64,000 nucleotides of DNA from NCBI RefSeq assembly GCF_963675165.1, contig NC_087383.1:2076979-2140978 (forward strand), in the 5' to 3' direction. The notes under the pieces are model-generated. The model ran no database searches, was not told the origin of the DNA, and saw nothing but the letters and a program-made list of their open reading frames with translations. The position numbers and the translations under genes are program-made. Shown piece after piece: positions 47,267 through 59,398 of this stretch. The DNA comes from Halichondria panicea. Lineage: Eukaryota > Porifera > Demospongiae > Suberitida > Halichondriidae. Within the stretch, counting starts at the first letter, position 1. The number at the start of each line of letters is the position of its first letter.

Positions 47267-47567
47267 CTGTAAGACCTCTAATTAAGGTGACCCTCCAAAT
47301 ATGCGACACTCTCGAGCTTAGGTAATTTTCTGACTTCTACGACAGCTACGTTGACAATTATGTTTTAATGTCGCGTCCTAAATGATGTAAATATAGCCAC
47401 ACCCTAGCATCGTTTTTAGAAAACACGTTCTAGAAATCGAGGCAAGTATAGACTGAGTAGAGCTATCCATAATCAGAAGCGATACCAGGTCTTCAACATA
47501 ATGTTCAACCTCCAAAAGAAGCGACCTCTGGCTTAAAAAGTGTCGCTTTAATTAAAGGTATTTACGG
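47267..47567. mobile_element. MITE, CCGTAAGACC family (301 bp)
   Basis: It begins CTGTAAGACCTCTAATTAAG, ends CTTTAATTAAAGGTATTTACGG and is flanked by TA on both sides. A damaged relative at about 38350-38675 ends GGTCTTACGG, giving the consensus end CCGTAAGACC. Confidence 0.6.
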
Positions 47568-47975
47568 TAATCACATTTCTTACTTGAATACGTCGGGTTC
47601 ATTACTGACAGGGCAGCATTCTCAGCCTTAAACTGTGCAAATTAAAAAACAGAAAACATGATCCACGACCTTACAAACCAATTGATGAACCAGACAATAA
47701 TCTATGGCTAATAAATTGACTCACCCTCTTTCCATTAGGAGAATGCTGTAATACTTTAGCAATGAGCCAGGTTTCAAAAAATCAGAACCCCATGCACCTG
47801 CACAGTCTTTGGTGGGTGTGGTAAATGCAAAGAAAAGTGGGTGTATATCAGTATTTGGCATCTGAGATACACCCACTTTTTTTGCAAAAACAAAACACAA
47901 TATATTTCAGAGTCTGAGATAGAGAGCTAACTCTTCAATCTATGCTGCAAGGCACACATTTATATATTTACTGGA

Positions 47976-48758
47976 ATGGCTACTAAAGAGCAGAACCAAG
48001 GTATAAAGAGTGTCATGTTTCCTATAAAGAATAAACCCAATGGTACTCACCTATTGTTTTGTTTCCCCAGACTCCACCACCTCGTGTCCCCCCTTCCGAG
48101 AGAGGATCCTGCTGAACCACAAGCTGTCCTCGTACAGGGACTACCTACAAAGTCGCTACAGAGCACGAGTATCCACATCAGTCACACAATGGCCTCCCGT
48201 CTCAACAAAAACAATTTTCAAACTGGCCATGATTCAGAAGGAGAAAATACAGAGAGGCAGAATTGACGATGAATTTTTTAGACTATCAATCACAGCAAAA
48301 ATTGACGATATTTTACTTCAAAAAACTCCGGTTGACTTGATAAACATTTTCTCTGAGATTAGAGATAGACGAAACTTTGTGTTGATTGAAGGAGCTCCCG
48401 GCTCTGGCAAGAGCACCCTTGCTCTACACATCTGTCAGGAGTGGGCAAAGGGGAAACTGTTCCAAGAGCTCGATATTGCAATCCTCGTGAAACTAAGAGA
48501 TCCCCTCGTTAGAGAAGCCATTACAATTGCTGACATACTTCCCTGCATTGATACGGCCGAATAACAGAAGATGGAATGAAGACGCTTGCCAGACATCTAA
48601 CCACCCACTGCTCTGAACTGACACGATTGTGCATACCCAGACACCTAAGATCCTGTATCGAGACAGTATTCAGGGACGCTAACAAAGAAAGGAAGAGAAA
48701 TGGACTACCTGAGATTAATGTGTATGCATTTAATCTCGACCATTGCATGTACTTTTGA
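47976..48758 (+). pseudogene. NLR4 remnant: Death-like exon deleted, NACHT joined to last LRR
   Basis: Exon 1 (47976-48000) is followed by a deletion from inside intron 1 to inside intron 2, so the Death-like exon is gone. Exon 1 can splice directly to exon 3 (from 48071) in frame, because both introns are phase 1. The NACHT part is open past GAPGSGKS to LPCIDTA, then jumps to the final LRR and stops at 48564. The last ~60 codons of the LRR end (MKTLARHLTTH...NVYAF) remain in another frame to 48758. Walker B and nearly all LRRs are lost. Confidence 0.85.
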
Positions 48759-49274
48759 CAACTATTATATTTTATTCTACAATAATAATTATCCAATATT
48801 GCTTCGAGAAAAGAAAAAAGTAGCGTACAGACATAATTATTACACGTAAAACAAAGGTCGACGTTGTTATTAATGGAAGTTGCATTGGTCAATATAATTA
48901 TAGCACATGTACAGATGGTGACGAGTGAATTCAATGCTTCAATTCCTACTGACACGGAGAGCACGTCATGCACTAGCTGTATGTATGTAACTGAATACAC
49001 TATTGTAATAATGCTATAATCTCCACCTAGCTAGCCTCCTTCACAGGCTTTCAAGAGAAGTGCGGCCTGGGCCGGGATCCGAGGCTAATCATTAATTTTA
49101 TTCTAGAACAATTATTTGCTTCAGTGCACAGAAGACTAGAAGGATGTCAGCACATTACATAACTAAAAAACAAATCAGTTGGAATTGGTCAATATAGCAC
49201 AGTAATAATGATGGTTTAAATTCAATTCTCCCTACAGTGTGTCACAGAGAGCTGTACGTATAAAACTGTCAATG

Positions 49275-50300
49275 AACACAATTTGCTAATGGGAATCCAA
49301 TTTAACGCTCTGTCGATTTTGTTAATGAGGAAGATAAGCAGATTAACGTTCACTTTGGCCCTCCCAAACATCTTCATGATTGCCAGGCCCTCGTATTGCA
49401 GCTGAAGGAGGTCCTGTGTGGGGAGAAGAGAGAGCAGTGAAACACTTCAACTGGTATAAGACAAAGAATGCATGTATTTGTAAGACAAATGAATACATGT
49501 ACTTACATACACCGTACAAGCATACCAACACTATACCTGACACAAGGCAGTAAACTTCTTGAACAATTTACGTACCTACCAAATTAATTCTACCTGTACA
49601 CACACCCTCACCTGGAGGACCAGCTCCACCTTCTCTATCTGCTTGACGTGATCTCAAACACAATACTTTCGAACCTGAACCTGGGCGAGTAAGAAATAAT
49701 GTTCACATAATTATAGCATAACGTTGCACATAAGATCAAGGTCGTAGCAAGCGGTCAGGCTGGTCAGGTTTTGGCCTAACCACTTTAGCAGCTGGGTAGG
49801 TAATGGTCGTAAATATTGTAAGTGATAATGCGCATGCTGTTTTGGTGAGGAAAAATGATGACCTTTTTCTTAGGTAAAAAATTCACCACTGTATGCAAAA
49901 GTTCCAATAGTAGAAAAGCAGCTGACCTTTAATCAAGTTGGCCTGACCACTTTAAAGTTGCTTGCTACGCCCCTGCATGAAGATTGGGGCATAAAAATAA
50001 GTTAATAGCCTCACACTGGAGGAATTGTTAAAGTCTGGATTAGTAGTAGAGTCTGAGCTTCAGTCAAACAGTGGACAAAGTACGTACCAGAGCAATTAAT
50101 GGCACATGTGATGATTATCATGTTGTTTAATAGAAGTATGCTAGTATAACGGCTACTCAAGTATACGGAGACTCACAGAGTGGGTGGAGCATATCTCCAT
50201 GAACGCTGATGTATGGATGATTGGCTTGGTCACGTCAGAGTACTTGTCGATACCCAGCCTTCTGTCCGGGGGGTCCACTGTCGATGCTCGCAAGAACTCT
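49275..50300 (-). pseudogene. IQGAP C-terminal fragment, copy 5
   Basis: Last exon up to 49413 (DLLQLQYEGLAIMKMF), penultimate remnant near 49618-49680 with the 43-bp loss, and GRD exon 50177-50300 with the longer C-run. The fold-back element sits at 49740-49975. Nearly identical to copies 1 and 3. Confidence 0.7.
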
Positions 50301-50789
50301 CTGTGGGGGGTACAATGAGTGTATGTATATTCATACCCTCTGCATGGCAACGAAAATAGCTAATGTGCAATTTAGATCATACGATACTTTAGTAGAACAC
50401 ACATGGCATCATCACATGACTATCATTCGTACATACACACTTTCAACTACAAATTCAGTTTTGGTTATCACATTTCTTATACCTAAACTTCTTGAAGGCG
50501 TCCGAGTGTACGGGTTCATTACTGACAGGGCAGCACTCTCAGCCTCAAACTGTGCAAAGGAACAGGAAAAACACGATAAACTCTTAAACCAACAGATATA
50601 ACCAGACAATAATCATGGAAAGTTAATAATTTTCTGCTGATTTGGCGTTTTTTACCAACAAATAATATCTAGTCCAGTACTAATTTAATGTACATAGATG
50701 CAGTGCATAATGTAGGCCATAATCTGTACAGGTATACTGTACCACTTTTATCACCTGTTGTTTGTAGCACTCAAATATCTACCCCATCG

Positions 50790-50870
50790 GCACACTGCTC
50801 TGCTCCAACTCCTCACAGCGATCCAGTGCCTTCTTGAGCTCTTCCTCCATCACAAGTCTCTCTTGCACAG
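50790..50870 (-). pseudogene. Kinesin-7-like stalk exon, copy 7 (single exon)
   Basis: The lone ERLVMEEELKKALDRCEEL exon with the TATTACCCAG acceptor, paralogous to 26455-26546. The adjacent MITE site is empty near 50975. Confidence 0.45.
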
Positions 50871-51568
50871 CAGACTGGGTAATAGATTGCATGGTGGTCA
50901 TGTACACACACAGGTATACAGATACAACCATCACAGCATCGTGGTAGTGGTACAGTAGTTATATAATTGCAGGTACATGTATTAATGAAAGCACCGCGGG
51001 TGCTGATGCCTCGGTGGAGGTGCAAAGCTACATAACATAACGCTACACACATTATCATGATGAATATTTTTGCATTTTTGCTGCATGCAAACTCAAATTG
51101 CATGGTGGTCGATCATGTACACACACACACACAGGTAATACAACCACCATGTGGTAGTGGTACAGCTGTTTGCTGACTGCATTACCACAAAACAACAAAA
51201 TACCATACAATGTTGCTATGCAAACAACATGTGGTCCTAAGCAATGATGGCTTCTAGCACTTGTATGTTAAATGGGTACTTTTTGAGGGTTACAAAAATG
51301 GCTAATCTGCGAGACCCTCAAAAATTACCCGCTATAAGGTGGTATTAATATTATAGTAAATGCTCTCACGATCTACTCTTGGTGGTATATATGGAAACTC
51401 ACATACAAATTATGGTGAGGATCTGAAATGGAGAATGGGCGGGGACTAGCTTGCATATACCAGCAGATATGATATACATGTAGCTACTAACCGTTCACTG
51501 AATGTATGGAAAGCAGTGTGAAGGCTGAAGAAACTGTTAGTACGAAGTACTGCAAAGGACATCAAACA

Positions 51569-52290
51569 GTGCATGTACATAGTGGGACCATAGGCAGTGC
51601 GTGTACATAGTGGGACCATAAGCAGTGCATGTACATAGTGGGACCATAGGCAGTGCACGTACATAGTGGGGCCATAGGCAGTGCACGTATATAGTGGGAC
51701 CATAGGGAGTGCACGTACATAGTGGGACCATAGGCAGTGCACGTACATAGTGGGGACCATAGGCAGTGCACGTACATAGTGGGACCATAGGCAGTGCACG
51801 TACATAGTGGGGCCATAAGCAGTGCACGTACATAGTGGGACCATAGGCAGTGCACGTACATAGTGGGACCATAAGCAGTGCACGTACAAAGTGGGACCAT
51901 AGGCAGTGCACGTACAAAGTGGGACCATAGGCAGTGCACGTACATAGTGGGACCATAAGCAATGCATGTACATAGTGGGACCATAGGCAGTGCACGTACA
52001 AAGTGGGACCATAGGCAGTGCACGTACATAGTGGGACCATAAGCATGTACATAGTGGGACCATAAGCATGTACATAGTGGGACCATAGGCAGTGCATGTA
52101 CATAGTGGGACCATAGGCAGTGCATGTACATAGTGGGACCATAAACAGTGCATGTACATAATGGGACCATAAGCAGTGCATGTACATAGTGGGACCATAA
52201 GCAGTGCATGTACATAGTGGGACCATAAGCAGTGCATGTACATAGTGGGACCATATATAGGCAGTGCACGTACATAGTGGGACCATACAG
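51569..52290. repeat. 28-bp minisatellite, about 26 units
   Basis: Same unit as 29690-30893, here mostly CAGTGCACGTACATAGTGGG plus ACCATAGG, with some shortened units near 52043-52085. The paralogous sequence near 27815 (CTGCAAAGGACCTCAAACAC) has no array, so the array marks a block junction. Minus-strand ORFs through it are a by-product. Confidence 0.95.
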
Positions 52291-52299
52291 TAGGTTGAA

Positions 52300-52960
52300 T
52301 CATTCAAAGTTGAATGTTGAAGTGAGTACTCACACCACTAAACCACAAAACAAAGCTGATCATGATTATGATATACCCACAAGCTTCATAATTATGTACA
52401 AATGTATGTGTATCTTTGCTTGAACTTCTCCTAAGTAAGTGCCTAGATTTTCAAAGAGTATCTGTAGCACTGTTTTACGGATTCAACATAGGATGAGGAC
52501 CATGCCTTTGCTATTTTGGCTCGACATCTCCACTTCTCCCGAACAAATGCTCTATTCTTTTACAATACTTTTGCTGATGTACATTAATTCTCTTACTTGG
52601 TTTGCTTAAGTAGTGTAGCAACACTCTGCACCTCAAGTCATTTGAATATGTATCTAGATGAACACCCACACATGTAGTCAGTGCTGTGTATTATCATGCA
52701 TGGGCATCATCACTACCGTCCCCCACACATGTGCAAGACTGCCCCATACTCACCAGGGTGTCATATAGGATTTTGAAATAGAGAGAGTAATAAGAAAAGT
52801 GACTAAAAAATTTTGCTAAAAAAAAAGGTCAACTGTTAGCAAGAGAGTTCATAATAGACCTTTATCATGAACTCTTGCTGTTAGTATGTAAAATTTCCAG
52901 CTATGAACTCCGACTAGTGCCTAAATGTAAATTTTAGGGGGAGGATTGGAGCTAGAGGGG
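52300..52960. other. Spacer without recognisable gene
   Basis: No exon recognised. The end (about 52830-52960) matches sequence flanking the MITE at 12554-13400 and provides its empty site. Confidence 0.45.
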
Positions 52961-52969
52961 GATATCGTA

Positions 52970-53369
52970 TTATTTTAGAGAAGTGTCATGACCAGTCCTA
53001 GTCCAGCCAGGTCCAAGACAACCCCTACGAGCGGGAAGTTAAGTGCTGGGCGCATTGTTAAGAAGTACCAGAGACTCAGGAAGACAGGTTTATTGTACCT
53101 AGGTTTCATCTTCTTGGAGTTGCAACTGTTGGATGGTTTGCCTTTGCCTTTGACACTGCTAGTACGAGCCATACTGCTGCTGAGAACTAGTTTTACTATG
53201 CTGCAATCGAGCTAGCTTATACAGATATAAAAAAGACTTTGATTTACCTTGTGCGGTCAAAGGTTACGCGTGGGCGTTTTTGTGGGCAGTTCTAAAAATA
53301 GCTCAATACGAAGTCGGATGATTCTGAGAATAGGGCGAATTGCATGCCCTCTTCCTGTATACGCCCTTG
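52970..53369. mobile_element. Inverted-repeat element, CAAGGGCGTATAC family, left-truncated
   Basis: The right end (GCATGCCCTCTTCCTGTATACGCCCTTG) matches the complete element at 57584-58207; the left end is missing. Paralogs at 13480 and 30895 run straight across this point. It contains a minus-strand ORF of 65 codons (52975-53172; MARTSSVKGKGK, then a hydrophobic stretch FLTMRPALNFPLVGVVLDLA). Confidence 0.75.
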
Positions 53370-54739
53370 ATGACACCCTGCTCACCCTGCTCACCCTTTA
53401 GAAGACTGCCCCCCCATACACACACACTCACCCCTCTAGAAGAATGTCCCACTATAGCCTTTGGAGCTGTCTCCCTTCTCTTAGCAATCACTCCATCGAT
53501 GTGTGTCGTCTTGAGTACCTCGTTTCGACTAATCTTGGACGCTAGATGCAGCACACCCGCCACTGTAGCATGTAGCACCACTCTGTGATGTGCCTCAAGG
53601 CCTTTCTCCTTCACAGCAAACTCTTGCAGCTGGTGTAGGAAGACCAGTATATCTGAGAGCCCTTGATAAGAGAATTCCAGTGTCAGGAGAAATACGAGTT
53701 GGTAGAAAGCGAGTGTGTTAGCAGGGCTAGTGCAGAGAGCTTTGGCCAGTTCCAGGAGATTGGTGAAGAGAGAGTTGACTGTTTTAGAGAGGAATCTTTT
53801 CAAAACCAAACCCAGTGAGAGCCCTACAGCCTCCAGACTCACCCAATCACTGCACAAGAGGAGGGTATAAATACACATACATGTAGCTGTATGCACTGCA
53901 CATGATTGTATAAATACATGTAGTGAAAGCTAAGACAAAAGCTCATATGGACCTGTATAACTGACAAATAAAGTCTAGTATGCCTCAAATGCACACTGAA
54001 CATAGCAAGGTACGCACGCACGCACACATACGCACGTGTTGAGAGGAATCTTGTCCTTGTTGGCATGGTGATCTACGAGACGATGCCAGAGTAGGGCCAC
54101 ATCCAACTGTGTGCTGGGTTCTCGTATGAGGAGCAATTGGACGAGGGAGGCAAACAGTTGCCCTGGGAACGCGGTCTCCAGCACTGATGCGTGACAGGTG
54201 TCAGCCACCGCCCTCAAACACTTGACCAGGGAGGTAGTCAACATGGGGCTGCATAATAAAGGAGAGAACACAATTATGGAAGCATAAACACTTAGTAATG
54301 CACGCAGTCTATTGTGCATGGTCACATAATTATAAGCAGATCATCCTCTATAATATTCCCCACTTGGGGTCTGTATCATAGCAACTGGCTGGGGTTTAAC
54401 TACCATAAACCCCAGCCCTTGGCCTGGAGCACATTCCTCATAAACTCCCTTGCCTTGAGGGCGCACTGATTTTATACTAGATCTACACAGCCAAAAAGAA
54501 GCTAGACACTTGTTGACAAAGGCAGGACAGATGGGTGGGGCTCACTAAACACCAGGAAGGCTGGAGGATGGCCGGGTGGGGCTCACTGCTTGGACATTGA
54601 CAAGTTAGTGCGTAGAGCTAGAAGCTTAGCACTGGCTAAAAGCTATACGCACAACCTTTTTGCCTCAATAGTTTTTGAGACAGTTAGCTAGTTGTATCCA
54701 AGGTAAGGTAGCTTAGGTAACAAATACTTTTCATTAAAG

Positions 54740-54876
54740 TGGGTATATAACACTTACTGTCCACTACATTTGAATTTATGGCAAACGTAAACCATCCTTG
54801 GCCTCGGAGCTTCACCCTCGTCCTCGGAGGTTTACTGCCATAAATTCTGATGTATGGACAATAAGTATAACATAAT
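54740..54876. mobile_element. Palindromic insert in EFR3 intron 8
   Basis: TTATGGCAAACGTAAACC and GGTTTACTGCCATAAA, and ATAACACTTACTGTCCA and TGGACAATAAGTATAAC, are inverted pairs around a GGCCTCGGAGC core. It belongs to a ~540-bp stretch (54350-54890) absent from EFR3 copy 2. Confidence 0.55.
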
Positions 54877-55391
54877 ATCATAGTCTACTCAAAGGTTACT
54901 GCTATAAACAGGATTCACAAAGGCACCAGAATCATAGAACACGTACATGTACAAACAGTGTTTATGACAGGAAACTAAACACATACATGTACACAAATAG
55001 CTAAATGAAGCAACAGCTTTATAATTACAATTCTCACCTGTTTTGAGTGTCCTGAGGTGCCAGAGGATGTACAGACAGTCCAGTGGTGGCTCCGCTATCA
55101 AGACCCCCTGAGGCCACGGGTACATACGAGTTGATGAGCCCCAGTATATCTGGCTTATGATAGTCGGGAAGGACTCCTGCAAACTCCCCCACAGTGATAG
55201 TGATGGATTGCTGAAAGGTCAGAGAGGACGTGAGGTCGGAGGGGCCTTCTGAAACAGTTTCTATGGAGATACGGAGGTGGCGGACCAGTGTACGGAATAT
55301 ATCCAGTAGAGACGGACCTGCATGAGTGGACACAAGCTAAGTAATGTAAATACATGTATGCCGATTTAAAGCGTGGAATTAAACCATACTA

Positions 55392-55604
55392 CCGTATTAC
55401 TAGGTTTTGCGAGCATCAAACATTTGCGAATTTTGCGAGGGTTGATCAATTCGCAACAATAATATCTGCAAAACCTAAATTATTACTAGTAAATACACAC
55501 GATCCTTGCCAGAACGCAATAGTTAGATCGCAAAGGGTCACATTTTCTGCTGATTTGGCTCATTCGAAAAGGTTTTTCACCAGAAAAATATTCTAGTAAT
55601 ACGG
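55392..55604. mobile_element. MITE, CCGTATTACTAG family (213 bp)
   Basis: The ends CCGTATTACTAG and CTAGTAATACGG are perfect inverses, with TA on both sides. EFR3 copy 2 lacks it at the equivalent place (near 14938). Confidence 0.85.
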
Positions 55605-55916
55605 TACGTATAATTATAAAGATTAAGCCAGTGTCAAAACATACAATGTCATGTACAAACTTTAATAACAGCTATGAAAGCATCTGCGTATGAAGAATAA
55701 ATGCGTATAGCCTTCTTTAGAAAATGGCCCCAAAATAGTGTTGAAACCATACAAGTACTCTACCATGGAGACTCACCTAGAGAGCTGTCTGCTGCCACGG
55801 CAACACACTTAGAGAGTGTGCCGAGGATCCCCTGTTTGGTCTCCCAGGACTCCTTCACCCTGGCATCCAGGTGGTCCACCAGCGACTGGACGGCCTTGTA
55901 CCGATCCTGTCTCTGT

Positions 55917-57165
55917 GGGGGTACATGTACAGTGGATAATGTACACTGGGGGGCTGTGGGGGTACGTGTATTATAGTGGATAATGTACACAGGGGGGCTG
56001 TGGGGGAGGTACATTTAAGTTAATGTACCCTGGGGGACTCGGGCTGTGGGGGGCACATGTAAGTGGATAATGTACACTGGGGGCTGTGGGGGTACATGTA
56101 AGTGGATAATGTACACTGGGGGCTGTGGGGGTACATGTAAGTGGATAATGTACACTGGGGGCTGTGGGGGCACACGTAAGTGGATAATGTACACTGGGAG
56201 GCTGTGGGGGCACATGTAAGTGGATAATGTACACTGGGAGGCTGTGGGGGCACATGTAAGTGGATAATGTACACTGGGGGCTGTGGGGGCACATGTAAGT
56301 GGATAATGTACACTGGGAGGCTGTGGGGGCACATGTAAGTGGATAATGTACACTGGGGGCTGTGGGGGCACATGTAAGTGGATAATGTACATTGGGGGCT
56401 GTGGGGGTACATGTAAGTGGATAATGTACACTGGGGGCTGTGGGGGTACATGTAAGTGGATAATGTACACTGGGGGCTGTGGGGGCACATGTAAGTGGAT
56501 AATGTACACTGGGAGGCTGTGGGGGGTACATGTAAGTGGATAATGTACACTGGGAGGCTGTGGGGGGTACATGTAAGTGGATAATGTACACTGGGAGGCT
56601 GTGGGGGCACATGTAAGTGGATAATGTACACTGGGGGCTGTGGGGGTACATGTAAGTGGATAATGTACACTGGGAGGCTGTGGGGGGTACATGTAAGTGG
56701 ATAATGTACACTGGGGGGCTGTGGGGGGTACATGTAAGTGGATAATGTACACTGGGGGCTGTGGGGGCACATGTAAGTGGATAATGTACACTGGGGGCTG
56801 TGGGGGCACATGTAAGTGGATAATGTACACTGGGGGCTGTGGGGGTACATGTAAGTGGATAATGTACACTGGGGGCTGTGGGGGCACATGTAAGTGGATA
56901 ATGTACACTGGGAGGCTGTGGGGGGTACATGTAAGTGGATAATGTACACTGGGAGGCTGTGGGGGTACATGTAAGTGGATAATGTACACTGGGGGCTGTG
57001 GGGGTACATGTAAGTGGATAATGTACACTGGGAGGCTGTGGGGGGTACATGTAAGTGGATAATGTACACTGGGAGGCTGTGGGGGGTACATGTAAGTGGA
57101 TAATGTACACTGGGGGCTGTGGGGGCACATGTAAGTGGATAATGTACACTGGGAGGCTGTGGGGG
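55917..57165. repeat. 39-41-bp minisatellite, about 30 units, in EFR3 intron
   Basis: The unit is TACATGTAAGTGGATAATGT followed by ACACTGGGGGCTGTGGGGG, with variants GGGAGGCT and CACATG. The base unit is 39 bp, a multiple of three, so long repetitive frames arise on the minus strand (VHYPLTCTPTAPS-type) without being genes. The same intron of copy 2 has only about seven loosely similar units. Confidence 0.95.
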
Positions 57166-57583
57166 GCTACGTATAATTATATCAAGATATAATTTTTGGT
57201 TACGAAATACTGAATGTAGGGCATAATAGGTTCTTTCCACAAGCATAATAGGCTGAATTTGGGGCAGTGCTCAAAAGCATAATAGGCATCCAGGTGGTCC
57301 ACCAGCGACTGGACGGCCTTGTACCGATCCTGTCTCTATGGGGGTACGTGTACAGTGGATAATGTACACTAGAGGGCTGTGGAGGGATAAGATAATGTAC
57401 ACTGGGGGGTACATGTCTACACTGTAAGTAGACACTGGAGGGAACAATTGAAATGCTTGAATAAACAATCTTGTTCAGAAAGTGACGGAGTATGTTGGAC
57501 CTGAAAGCTATCAATGTTACGTTGTGGACAGTCAAGTCAGAATTTACAGTCGACCGTACACGACCATAAGTATCAAGCATGAT

Positions 57584-58207
57584 CAAGGGCGTATACAGAG
57601 AAGAGGGCATGCAACTCACTATGTATCCTACGTACTCATCCGACTTCGTATCAGAGACCGGATATGCTAAAAATAGAATTCAGTATACGGACGTGAACAA
57701 GTGGGCGGTGCTGTTTACGGAGTTATAATTATGGGCGTGTACATCAGAGCTGCCTTTGCTAGCTAGCTAGCTAGCTAACATAACATGAACAGTGCAGTAT
57801 TATTTTAGAGAAGTGTCATGACCAGTCCTAGTCCAGCCAGGTCCAATACAACCCCTTCGAGCAGGAAGTTAAGAGCTGGGCGCATTGTTAAGAAGTACCA
57901 GAGACTCAGGAAGACAGGTTTATTGTACCTAGGTTTCATCTTCTTGGAGTTGCAACTGTTGGATGGTTTGCCTCTTTGCCTTTGACACTGCTAGTACGAG
58001 CCATACTGCTGCTGAGAACTAGTTTTACTATGCTGCAATCAAGCTAGCTAGCTAGCACAGATATAAAAAATACTTTGATTTACCTTGTGCGGTCAAAGGT
58101 TACTCGTGGGCGTTTTTGTGGGCAGTTCTAAAAATAGCTCAATACAAAGTCGGATGATCTGAGAATAGGGCGAGAGTTGCATGCCCTCTTCTCTGTATAC
58201 GCCCTTG
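57584..58207. mobile_element. Inverted-repeat element, CAAGGGCGTATAC family, complete
   Basis: The left CAAGGGCGTATACAGAGAAG...GCATGCAACTC is matched inverted at the right end. The flank GCATGAT is duplicated (57577-57583 and 58208-58214). EFR3 copy 2 has the uninterrupted sequence near 15690. The internal minus-strand ORF of its sister at 52970 is broken here by a 2-bp insertion. Confidence 0.85.
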
Positions 58208-58388
58208 GCATGATGCACTAATAATAATACACTATGGTGAGAACCGTTTCCAAGTTGGCCACCAGTATATACGTGTACCTGCATGGCTTCCACGACGATG
58301 ATGTACACACCAGCTGTGAATTCCTTGTCTGATATCCATAGTTTGTTTAGGTCAAAGTGTCTATAAGGGGAGCAATGGAGTGCTACTA

Positions 58389-58719
58389 CCGTATAGCGGG
58401 TATATTTCGAGGGTATAAATTTTCGCGGATGGACCATTACAAAGGATTTCGCGGATTTTATTTTCGTGGTCTGAGTTCCAGCCTTTTGGCGCATGCGCAC
58501 ATCAACATGCAGCTGTTACCACCACACCGTTAGCCTCGAATCCAGGCCTAGCCTATAACGGTGAGGCACCTCTTATTGTCGATAGGTGTGGTCAATAATA
58601 CTGAACACGCCTACTATTCAATAAAGATATAAATTTTCGTGGGTAAAAATTTTCGCGGTAGAGGCTCAATCCGCGAAAACCGCGAACATTTATACCCTCG
58701 AAATATACCCGCTATACGG
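58389..58719. mobile_element. MITE, CCGTATAGCGGG family (331 bp)
   Basis: The ends CCGTATAGCGGGTATATTTC and GAAATATACCCGCTATACGG are perfect inverses. TA lies on both sides (58387-58388 and 58720-58721). EFR3 copy 2 reads ACTATATACACAGG at 15866-15880, an exact empty site. Confidence 0.9.
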
Positions 58720-58837
58720 TATATACACAGGATATGAGACAATGGTTGTCATGGTACTAGACCTGCTGAGACAACATTGCACAATAGGTCATAGCACTTT
58801 ACTAACATCAGGAGTTAATTAAGAATCCTAATGAACT

Positions 58838-59398
58838 CTAGCCTCGATCCCAGGCCGCACTTCCCACTAGGGAAGTAGGCCTGGTATCGACTGCTTGCGC
58901 ATGCCCTAATATCCCCCCGATATCTGGGGGCTTTGGATAACATCGTTTATGCTCAGTAAAACTATGACATCACAACGAAAGGAAGTGGATTGAAAGAAGT
59001 AGATAGAAAGTTCGATTGAAGGTTTCTAGCCCATCGGATAGCATTCTCTGATAGCTACCCTTAGCCTGCTATGTTAACAAAAGACTCACAGCCTGCAACA
59101 GTGTGGATGACGATCGTCTGAAAGGAGTGACGGCTGATAAAAGCCTATATGGACAGGCCACGCCCATTTAACACTAACTTGGTGAAAGTCTACTATACTA
59201 CTGCTACTGATTCTATCAGAAGAAAATAGCAGTACAACAAACCTACACAGCTCTGTCTCTAGCTAGCTAGCTATATAGCTCTGTGTATGACTTTTAGGAT
59301 ATTTTCTCTGATGTATCCAGTATTATAGGAATATTTATTTGGCGCATGCGCAAGCAGTCGATAGCAGGCCTTCTTTCAAAGGCCGGTGAAGGAGGCTA
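58838..59398. mobile_element. hAT-like MITE (561 bp, 8-bp duplication)
   Basis: It begins CTAGCCTCGATCCCAGGCCG and ends with an inverted GGCCGGTGAAGGAGGCTA, with longer inner homology (CGACTGCTTGCGCATGC). The flanks AATGAACT (58830-58837) and AATGAATT (59399-59406) are an 8-bp duplication with one change. EFR3 copy 2 has it once near 15980. It shares ends with 27111-27712. Confidence 0.85.

Noticed and set aside
51446-52307. Three overlapping minus-strand ORFs of 237-285 codons
   Set aside because: Same cause: the second 28-bp array.
55971-57246. Minus-strand ORFs of 371-408 codons rich in Pro, Cys and Tyr
   Set aside because: They come from the 39-41 bp minisatellite inside an EFR3 intron.
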